The notes under the pieces: model-generated | The model's input: only the letters and a program-made list of their open reading frames with translations | Told to the model about the DNA's origin: nothing | Database searches by the model: none | Translations under genes and position numbers: made by a program | In this document: positions 1 to 5,447 of the stretch, one piece after another | Position numbering within the stretch: position 1 is the stretch's first letter | Layout of the letters: every line of letters begins with the position of its first letter | Assembly (NCBI GenBank): GCA_002455375.1 | Contig: DKKR01000045.1 | Location: 17,820-24,031, forward strand | Length of the DNA stretch: 6,212 nucleotides | Reading direction: 5' to 3' | From: Bacteroidetes bacterium UBA6661 | Lineage (GTDB): Bacteria > Bacteroidota > Bacteroidia > AKYH767-A > OLB10

Positions 1-917
1 TACAGCGTAAAATTGCTGACAGAGATGCATTTGCAGACATTAAAATTGATTATTCCCGCACAAAACTTCCTTTTGATACATTAGTTAAAAACACTATTGT
101 GGGTGTTTATCCACGCTACACACTTGAGTTTCCGGAGTTTCGTTTAATTGGTGGTGTCAATACAGAATGGGAGGCAAACAGTGCAGCTAAGTTTCATTTG
201 TATCCACACGTAGAAGCCCGATATAAACTGGCCAGTGATGTTTTGATGATACATGCGCAGCTTTCAGGAGCTATGCAAAAGAACACCTATAAGGCAATGA
301 CTGCGGAAAATCCATTTACAGGTGATTTTGTTATACCCGGAAATACAAACAAAAAGTTTGATGTTTCAGGAGGACTGAATATAAAGTTAGATAAAGAAAT
401 TCTTTTTAGTGCAGGAGCATCTTTCAAGAGATTAAAAGATGCAGTTTACTTTGAAAACGATTCTACAGGTGCTTTAAACTATACAACCTTCTCTACTGTT
501 TACAGCGATGCTGATGTGATTACTTTAAATGGTGAATTGGTATTTGAGCGCAATGAAAAATTCAATGCACATATTGGCGCAACTTACACCAATAATAAGC
601 CCGATGGACTTGCAAAGGCATGGTTTGTTCCTGCTGTAGAAATTAACTTAGGCGGATATGTTTTACTGAGAGAGAAAATCCTCTTTAAAACCGATATGTT
701 TTATCGTGGCGAACGATTTGCAGCTGCTTATAATGGTGACTCATTCCAGCGCTTAAAGCCCTATTTTGATGCTAATCTTTCTGTTGAATACCGCTACTCA
801 AAAATGGTGTCTGTATTTCTTAATATCAACAACATTGGTGTGGTACAGTATTTTAAATGGTATAACTACCCATCTTACAGGTTGCAATTGCTGGCTGGCG
901 CTTCTTTGTCGTTTTAA
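1..917 (+). CDS. Outer-membrane beta-barrel protein, TonB-dependent-receptor-like, C-terminal part (5' truncated)
   Basis: The reading frame is open from the left edge (first whole codon at base 3) to TAA at 915-917. That gives 304 residues of a longer protein. A GTG at 99 is in frame, but coding sequence continues upstream of it, so it is an internal valine and not a start. The protein has many alternating polar/hydrophobic stretches ended by turns rich in N, G and D, as in transmembrane beta-strands. It ends in LLAGASLSF, with the C-terminal phenylalanine typical of outer-membrane barrels recognised by the BAM machinery. Length and style fit the barrel end of a TonB-dependent receptor or a similar large Bacteroidota barrel. 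No plug domain or TonB box is visible because the N-terminus lies outside the window. The substrate cannot be inferred. The barrel assignment is fairly secure; the TonB-dependent label is an inference. Confidence 0.75.
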   Translation, partial: QRKIADRDAFADIKIDYSRTKLPFDTLVKNTIVGVYPRYTLEFPEFRLIGGVNTEWEANSAAKFHLYPHVEARYKLASDVLMIHAQLSGAMQKNTYKAMTAENPFTGDFVIPGNTNKKFDVSGGLNIKLDKEILFSAGASFKRLKDAVYFENDSTGALNYTTFSTVYSDADVITLNGELVFERNEKFNAHIGATYTNNKPDGLAKAWFVPAVEINLGGYVLLREKILFKTDMFYRGERFAAAYNGDSFQRLKPYFDANLSVEYRYSKMVSVFLNINNIGVVQYFKWYNYPSYRLQLLAGASLSF

Positions 918-936
918 ATTGAAGCTATCTAATTAA

Positions 937-968
937 ACGGCTGCCCGATTCGGGCAGCTGTGTTGTTT
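937..968 (+). terminator. Rho-independent terminator-like hairpin after the barrel gene
   Basis: Bases 940-947 (GCTGCCCG) pair perfectly with 951-958 (CGGGCAGC) around a 3-base ATT loop. The stem extends outward through a G-U, a C-G and an A-U pair to 937 and 961, giving 11 pairs. It is strikingly GC-rich in AT-rich surroundings. It begins 20 bases after the stop codon and is followed by TGTTGTTT, an imperfect U-tract. Position and shape fit a transcription terminator for the upstream gene. The broken U-tract is the main weakness. Confidence 0.75.
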
Positions 969-1004
969 ATGGGAAATCCATAGAGCATGCCAGATAACAT
1001 CAAG

Positions 1005-1074
1005 CTTATGCAATACATTAAATTGTAAAAATTGATGTATTACAAATAAAACGATATTTGCAACAATGCATAAG
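1005..1074. repeat. Two nested inverted repeats upstream of the small barrel gene
   Basis: The outer pair is CTTATGCA at 1005-1012 and its exact reverse complement TGCATAAG at 1067-1074, 54 bases apart. The inner pair is AATACATTAA at 1012-1021 and TTGATGTATT at 1032-1041, which match as inverted arms except for one G-T pair, with a 10-base spacer. The inner right arm overlaps the candidate -33 element, and the outer right arm falls at the expected transcription start. They could be operator half-sites for a dimeric regulator or a chance effect of AT-rich sequence. No regulator gene is in the window. Confidence 0.4.
1032..1060 (+). promoter_or_regulatory. Candidate Bacteroidota promoter for the small barrel gene
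   Basis: GATATTTG at 1053-1060 matches the Bacteroidota -7 consensus TAnnTTTG except at the first base. TTG at 1032-1034 lies 18 bases upstream and can serve as the -33 element. Transcription would start near 1065-1068, leaving a leader of about 27 bases before the TTG start at 1094. The in-frame TTG at 1058 is part of this -7 box, so it is unlikely to be a start codon. Confidence 0.45.
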
Positions 1075-1093
1075 TAATTATGAATTCAGGCAA

Positions 1094-1681
1094 TTGAAAA
1101 ATCTTTTCACTATAATATTTGTAGTCTGTTCTGTTTTGAGTAGTATGGCTCAAAGAAGTCGTAACACAAATCGTACACATGGACTTGATGTTACTATCAG
1201 CAGGTTAGTTCCTAATTTTTCTAAGGTGCCGGATCAGAATTTTTTATTTCATGAAAGTTTGACTTATTCCATTGTTGCCGGACAACGTATCCGTGCATTA
1301 GCAGGAATCAACTTTTTGGCACCTGCAAAAGGAGGTGTAACACGTTATGGTTTTCATATTGGCTTTCTTGCCGGGTCAAAAAATCCAACTTCAGGGCTCA
1401 TTTACGGGCCGGTTCTTTTTCATATAGTGAATAAAACTGCTTATGACAATGGTGCATTGCGAAACTATCATAATACCGGTCTTGCCTTGGCAGTAGGAAT
1501 GTATTATGTTCCTGTAAGCCAGTTTGTTTTGTCAACAAAAATTGCTCCTGCAATCTATCATTATAGTGTGAGAAAAAAGAATGATATCAAGGTGATTGAT
1601 AATAATTCAGACTCCCGCTCCGAGACTTTTTATATGGGTTTTTATAATCTTGTGAGCCTGAGTGTAGGATACCGTTTTTAG
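1094..1681 (+). CDS. Small secreted outer-membrane beta-barrel-like protein of unknown function
   Basis: I do not recognise a named family. Read from TTG at 1094, the protein is 195 residues and starts M-K-N-L-F. A hydrophobic stretch at residues 4-17 follows, then SMA/Q, a good signal peptidase I site after Ala19. This is a standard Bacteroidota signal peptide, and it is why I chose this start over the longer frame that begins with another TTG at 1058. The only early ATG (1145) would remove the signal peptide. No lipobox is present: the Cys at residue 12 is preceded by Val-Val. The mature part has alternating hydrophobic and polar stretches, aromatic residues at strand ends and a final SVGYRF. 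This suggests a small barrel of roughly eight strands, exported to the outer membrane. It sits alone between a terminator and the korAB promoter. Function and ligand are unknown. Confidence 0.7.
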   Translation: MKNLFTIIFVVCSVLSSMAQRSRNTNRTHGLDVTISRLVPNFSKVPDQNFLFHESLTYSIVAGQRIRALAGINFLAPAKGGVTRYGFHIGFLAGSKNPTSGLIYGPVLFHIVNKTAYDNGALRNYHNTGLALAVGMYYVPVSQFVLSTKIAPAIYHYSVRKKNDIKVIDNNSDSRSETFYMGFYNLVSLSVGYRF

Positions 1682-1690
1682 GAGAAAGTT

Positions 1691-1709
1691 GATGGTTTAA
1701 AAAATCATC
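1691..1709 (+). terminator. Weak AT-rich hairpin after the small barrel gene
   Basis: GATGGTTT at 1691-1698 pairs with AAATCATC at 1702-1709 around a 3-base AAA loop, with one G-U pair in eight. It lies 10 bases after the stop codon at 1681 and before the korA promoter, a sensible place for a terminator. It has low GC content and no following U-tract, so termination here is only a possibility. Confidence 0.25.
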
Positions 1710-1720
1710 TCAATACATAC

Positions 1721-1749
1721 TTTCCTTAGCAAATAAACCATTACTTTTG
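1721..1749 (+). promoter_or_regulatory. Candidate Bacteroidota promoter of the korAB operon
   Basis: TACTTTTG at 1742-1749 is a perfect match to the -7 consensus TAnnTTTG. TTTC at 1721-1724, one base off the -33 TTTG, lies 17 bases upstream. Transcription would begin around 1754-1757, leaving a leader of about 15 bases before the ATG at 1771. No comparable element is seen before korB, which suggests that both genes use this promoter. Confidence 0.6.
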
Positions 1750-1770
1750 TGTTCAGTAATTTTTATTAAA

Positions 1771-3612
1771 ATGAGTAAGACAAACGAGGTATTAGACCAG
1801 GTAATCATAAAATTTGCCGGTGATTCCGGTGATGGAATGCAGTTGACCGGAACGCAATTTACAAACACAGCCGCATTGTTTGGAAATGATTTAAGTACAT
1901 TTCCTGATTTTCCGGCAGAAATTCGTGCTCCGCAAGGAACTGTTGCAGGTGTTTCAGGCTATCAGTTGCATTTCGGAAGTGTAAACATTTTTACTCCTGG
2001 AGATAAATGTGATGTACTTGTGGCAATGAATGCAGCAGCATTAAAAGTAAATCTTAAAAATCTTAAAGACTCAGGAACAATCATTGCCAACAGCGATGGA
2101 TTTGATCCGAAGAATTTGCGATTAGCAAAATATCCTGATGGTCAAAATCCTATTGAAGATGGTTCATTAGGTAAATATAATCTGGTAGTGATTGATGTCA
2201 CAAAAATGACACGTGCTGCATTGGTTGATTCAGGCTTAGGTACCAAAGAAATAGACCGTGCCAAAAACATGTTTGTGCTTGGGTTTCTATATTGGATGTA
2301 CAACCGCTCGCTCGACAACAGTATAAAATTTCTGGAAGAAAAATTTGGAAAAAAACAAGCTATACTTGATGCAAACATTAAGGTGTTGAAAGCCGGTTAT
2401 CACTATGGTGATACAACAGAAACTTTCCGTACACGATTTACTGTTCAGCCTGCAAAAATGAAGCCCGGTGTTTATCGTAACATCATGGGAAATCAGGCAA
2501 CGGCAATAGGTTTAATTGCTGCTGCACAAAAAGGAGGAATAGATTTGTTTTTTGGAACGTATCCAATTACTCCTGCATCAGACATTTTGCATGAACTCTC
2601 TAAGTATAAAAATTTTGGAATAAAAACATTTCAGGCCGAAGATGAAATCGCAGCCGTTTGTGCAACAATAGGTGCATCATTTGGTGGTTCATTGGGAGTT
2701 ACATCGTCATCAGGACCCGGTATTGCACTAAAAGGTGAAGCTATGGGTTTAGCTACAATGCTTGAAATTCCACTGGTGATTATTAATGTTCAGCGTGGAG
2801 GTCCTTCAACAGGATTGCCAACCAAGACAGAACAAAGTGATTTGATGCAGGCACTTTATGGCAGAAATGGAGAAGCACCTATGCCTGTTGTTTCATCGTC
2901 ATCTCCTGCAGATTGCTTTAATACAATTTATGAAGCCTGCCGTATAGCTATTGAATATATGACACCTGTTATTTTTCTTTCTGATGGTTATATTGCTAAT
3001 GGTGCTGAGCCATGGCAATTTCCTTCTGCCGATCAGTTAAGAGAATTCAAAGTGAAATATGCAACTGAAACAAATGGAGAGCACTTCCTTCCTTATAAAC
3101 GTGATGAAAAATTATCACGCCCATGGGCAATACCGGGCACAAAAGGACTTGAACATCGCATAGGTGGTCTTGAAAAGCAGCATGAAACAGGTAATATAAG
3201 CTACGACAACGACAACCATCAGTTTATGGTTAAAATGCGCGAAGCTAAAGTGGAAAAGGTAGCTGACAGCATTCCATTGCAGCAGTTAGATAGCGGACCT
3301 GAAAAAGGCAAATTACTTATTGTAGGTTGGGGTAGTACCTATGGTGCTATTAAAACAGCTTGTCAGATGGCACGTAGCGAAGGATATGATGTTGCTCATG
3401 CACATCTTACTTATCTGAAACCATTCCCAAAAAATTTCGGTGAAATGTTGTTTAAATATGACAAAGTGTTGATGCCTGAAATGAACATGGGTCAACTTTC
3501 AAGAGTTGTTAGGGATAAGTTTATGATACCTGCAATCAGCCTCAATAAAGTAATGGGAATACCGTTTTCCGCAACTGAAATCAAAGAGAAGATTGTTGAA
3601 TTAATGAAATAG
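1771..3612 (+). CDS. korA: 2-oxoacid:ferredoxin oxidoreductase, gamma-alpha fusion subunit (probable 2-oxoglutarate oxidoreductase KorA)
   Basis: This 613-residue protein is the larger subunit of a CoA-dependent 2-oxoacid:ferredoxin oxidoreductase. The enzyme oxidatively decarboxylates a 2-oxoacid to the acyl-CoA and reduces ferredoxin, in the cytoplasm. Residues about 10-205 form the gamma domain, beginning with the glycine-rich AGDSGDGMQLTG (16-27). Residues about 240-415 form the pyrimidine-binding alpha domain, with the family signature YPITP at 264-268, Glu290 in FQAEDE, and QRGGPSTGLPTKTEQSD at 341-357. The rest (about 510-613) is the alpha C-terminal domain. Length and gamma-alpha order match the usual fused KorA of Bacteroidota and many archaea. 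I chose ATG 1771; the frame continues up to a TTG at 1747, but that TTG lies in the -7 box. Partner korB follows after 44 bases. The 2-oxoglutarate preference is inferred from family resemblance; pyruvate or branched-chain oxoacids are not excluded. Confidence 0.93.
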   Translation: MSKTNEVLDQVIIKFAGDSGDGMQLTGTQFTNTAALFGNDLSTFPDFPAEIRAPQGTVAGVSGYQLHFGSVNIFTPGDKCDVLVAMNAAALKVNLKNLKDSGTIIANSDGFDPKNLRLAKYPDGQNPIEDGSLGKYNLVVIDVTKMTRAALVDSGLGTKEIDRAKNMFVLGFLYWMYNRSLDNSIKFLEEKFGKKQAILDANIKVLKAGYHYGDTTETFRTRFTVQPAKMKPGVYRNIMGNQATAIGLIAAAQKGGIDLFFGTYPITPASDILHELSKYKNFGIKTFQAEDEIAAVCATIGASFGGSLGVTSSSGPGIALKGEAMGLATMLEIPLVIINVQRGGPSTGLPTKTEQSDLMQALYGRNGEAPMPVVSSSSPADCFNTIYEACRIAIEYMTPVIFLSDGYIANGAEPWQFPSADQLREFKVKYATETNGEHFLPYKRDEKLSRPWAIPGTKGLEHRIGGLEKQHETGNISYDNDNHQFMVKMREAKVEKVADSIPLQQLDSGPEKGKLLIVGWGSTYGAIKTACQMARSEGYDVAHAHLTYLKPFPKNFGEMLFKYDKVLMPEMNMGQLSRVVRDKFMIPAISLNKVMGIPFSATEIKEKIVELMK

Positions 3613-3656
3613 TAAAAAAGTAAAATTTAAATCAGTTTTTAATAGATAGTATTTTT

Positions 3657-4697
3657 ATGGAAGCAACTGCAACAACACCCACACCGTTATATACTTCAAA
3701 AGATTTAGTAACCGATCAGGATATACGTTGGTGTCCGGGATGTGGCGATTATTCAATATTAAAGCAGGTACAGACCGTTATTCCTGAGTTGGGTCTGCCA
3801 CGTGAACAGATTGTTTTTATTTCAGGCATTGGATGCTCGTCACGTTTTCCATATTATATGGAGACCTATGGCATGCACTCTATTCATGGAAGAGCAACTG
3901 CTATAGCGAGTGGACTAAAAGCTGCACGCAAAGATCTTAGTGTTTGGATTGTAACAGGTGATGGCGACTCAATGTCTATCGGTGGAAATCACTTCATACA
4001 TCTGTTGCGCAGAAATTTTAATGTAAATGTTCTGTTGTTTAACAATCAGATATATGGGCTTACCAAAGGTCAGTATTCACCAACATCAGAATCAGGTAAA
4101 GTGACTAAGTCAACACCTTTTGGTTCTATTGATCATCCTTTTAATCCTGCTGCCTTGGCAATGGGTGCCGATGGAACTTTTGTAGCACGAAGCATGGATC
4201 GCGATCCTGTACATCTGAAAGAAATGCTCCGTCAGGCAGCAATGCATAAGGGTACTTCTTTCCTCGAAATTTATCAGAACTGCAACGTATTTAATGATGG
4301 TGCATTTGAAGTGTTTACCGAAAAAGCATCTAAAAAACAAGAAGCACTTTTTGTTGAGCATGGAAAACCTTTGGTGTTTGGTCAGAATGGGGAATTAGGA
4401 ATTAAACTTGATGGATTTAAACCTGTCATCGTTAATCATGCTGAAAAGGGAATCAGTACTAACGACCTTTGGATTCATGATATGTTCGACAGAGTGAAGT
4501 CCGGAATTTTAGCACGTTTCTTTGATAATCCTGCCAACGAAGGCCACTTCCCCCGCCCATTTGGTGTGTTCTATAAAGAAGAAAGAAGTTGCTATGAAGA
4601 TGATTTGATACAACAAGTTGAAGCAGTTATTTCATTAAAAGGAAAAGGTGATTTGAATAAACTTTTAAGAGGAAATGAAGTTTGGGAGATTCAATAA
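3657..4697 (+). CDS. korB: 2-oxoacid:ferredoxin oxidoreductase, beta subunit (probable 2-oxoglutarate oxidoreductase KorB)
   Basis: This 346-residue protein is the catalytic partner of the preceding subunit. It binds thiamine diphosphate and one [4Fe-4S] cluster and passes electrons to ferredoxin. CPGCG at 26-30 gives Cys26 and Cys29, GIGCSS gives Cys60, and YQNCN gives Cys209. These are the four cysteines expected for the cluster in this family. The TPP/magnesium motif is GDGDSMSIGGNH (101-112), continuing with FNNQIYGLTKGQYSPTS (128-144), a strongly conserved stretch of OFOR beta subunits. The length is normal and no key residue is missing. The gene starts at ATG 3657 behind an AT-rich leader without a Shine-Dalgarno sequence, 44 bases after korA and without its own visible promoter, so the two are probably cotranscribed. 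No ferredoxin (delta) gene lies nearby, so a ferredoxin encoded elsewhere must take the electrons. Confidence 0.94.
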   Translation: MEATATTPTPLYTSKDLVTDQDIRWCPGCGDYSILKQVQTVIPELGLPREQIVFISGIGCSSRFPYYMETYGMHSIHGRATAIASGLKAARKDLSVWIVTGDGDSMSIGGNHFIHLLRRNFNVNVLLFNNQIYGLTKGQYSPTSESGKVTKSTPFGSIDHPFNPAALAMGADGTFVARSMDRDPVHLKEMLRQAAMHKGTSFLEIYQNCNVFNDGAFEVFTEKASKKQEALFVEHGKPLVFGQNGELGIKLDGFKPVIVNHAEKGISTNDLWIHDMFDRVKSGILARFFDNPANEGHFPRPFGVFYKEERSCYEDDLIQQVEAVISLKGKGDLNKLLRGNEVWEIQ

Positions 4698-4729
4698 ATC
4701 CTGAATAATATTTTATTACCATTATTTTA

Positions 4730-4761
4730 AACTGTTATTGTTTTCTTTCACGATAACAGTT
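4730..4761 (+). terminator. Inverted repeat after korB, possible terminator or 3' stem-loop
   Basis: AACTGTTAT at 4730-4738 and ATAACAGTT at 4753-4761 are perfect inverted arms. Pairing continues inward through one G-U, one G-C and one A-U pair to 4741/4750, giving a 12-pair stem with an 8-base pyrimidine loop (4742-4749). It starts 33 bases after the korB stop. No U-tract follows, so it may be a 3'-end stabilising or processing structure instead of an intrinsic terminator. Confidence 0.45.
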
Positions 4762-4813
4762 GTAGTGGCTATTCTTTTACCGGTTTTTAAGCAACAATAG
4801 TTTTTTGATAACT

Positions 4814-4821
4814 TAAATTTG
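4814..4821 (+). promoter_or_regulatory. Candidate -7 box immediately before the YgjV-like gene
   Basis: TAAATTTG at 4814-4821 is a perfect match to the Bacteroidota -7 consensus TAnnTTTG. It ends only 5 bases before the ATG at 4827, so transcription would begin at or next to the start codon. No good -33 TTTG is found at the expected distance (about 4791-4797). In AT-rich DNA a chance match is quite possible. Confidence 0.35.
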
Positions 4822-4826
4822 ATTCT

Positions 4827-5441
4827 ATGATTGTATTTATAGGATATCTTGCATCAGCATTTTTAGCTATTTCATTGTTGATGAGCAATGCTTTTAAATT
4901 CAGATGGTATAATCTGGCAGGGCAAATTGCATTTATTGTTTATGGATATTTCATCAATTCAATGCCAGTTGTTATTGCCAACGCAATTTTGATGGTCATT
5001 AATATCTATCAGATAATACAACTTTACAAAAGTAAAGAAGCATTTGATGTTATTCCCGTTAAAGAAAGTGAGCCACTGGCAGAACGATTTATTGAGCGAA
5101 ACAAGAAGGAGATATTGGAATATTTTCCTCAGTTTGAAATCAATAGGACTTCCGGCTTTGCAATTATAGTATTTCGAGATATGACAGCAGCCAATATTTT
5201 TATTGCTGATGTGTCAGAAGATGGTAATGCAACTGTAAGATTGAATTATACCATTCCAAAATACAGAGATTATAAAGTTGGAAAATTCTTATTTGAATTA
5301 GAGAAAGATTTCTTAATCAGAAACGGATTAAAAAAGATAACCTATAAGAACCTGACACATGCCGGACATATTCGCTTTATAAACTCATTAGGTTTCAGCA
5401 AAGGTGATGATTCAGGAAACTATTTTAAAATACTGAATTAA
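4827..5441 (+). CDS. Membrane protein with YgjV-like N-terminal part and GNAT-like C-terminal domain
   Basis: The protein has 204 residues. Three hydrophobic segments (about 2-20, 28-43 and 47-67) form a compact membrane domain with the sequence style of the YgjV family and of short Bacteroidota proteins beginning IGYLAS. A charged linker follows (about 68-95). The C-terminal 110 residues look soluble and resemble a divergent GNAT N-acetyltransferase: strand TVRLNYTIP (136-144), then YRDYKVGKFLFELE (146-159) in the place of the acetyl-CoA-binding motif, and a final NLTHAGHIRFINSLGFSKG (175-193), like the usual GNAT ending. The acetyl-CoA motif is only partly kept: the first glycine is replaced by Lys150 and Gly152 remains. 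Activity is therefore uncertain. The ATG at 4827 starts directly in the first membrane segment. The gene is separated from korB by 129 bases and a hairpin, so it is probably not in that operon. Substrate and role are unknown. Confidence 0.7.
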   Translation: MIVFIGYLASAFLAISLLMSNAFKFRWYNLAGQIAFIVYGYFINSMPVVIANAILMVINIYQIIQLYKSKEAFDVIPVKESEPLAERFIERNKKEILEYFPQFEINRTSGFAIIVFRDMTAANIFIADVSEDGNATVRLNYTIPKYRDYKVGKFLFELEKDFLIRNGLKKITYKNLTHAGHIRFINSLGFSKGDDSGNYFKILN

Positions 5442-5447
5442 GACTGA

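Noticed and set aside
99..101. GTG as the start of the first gene
   Set aside because: The same frame is open and barrel-like in composition back to the window edge, so the gene is truncated on the left and this is an internal valine codon.
1127..1129. Lipoprotein signal at the Cys of the small barrel gene's leader
   Set aside because: The residues before the Cys are Phe-Val-Val and do not fit a lipobox. A normal signal peptidase I site (SMA/Q) lies eight residues further on.
2142..2378. Minus-strand reading frame inside korA
   Set aside because: It is fully antisense to a well-conserved coding region and has no recognisable domain or promoter.
3313..3495. Second minus-strand reading frame inside korA
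   Set aside because: It is a short frame opposite the conserved alpha C-terminal domain, with biased composition and no support as a gene.
4110..4361. Minus-strand reading frame inside korB
   Set aside because: It is antisense to conserved korB sequence. Its Phe/Lys/Cys-rich composition is what reversed AT-rich coding DNA produces.
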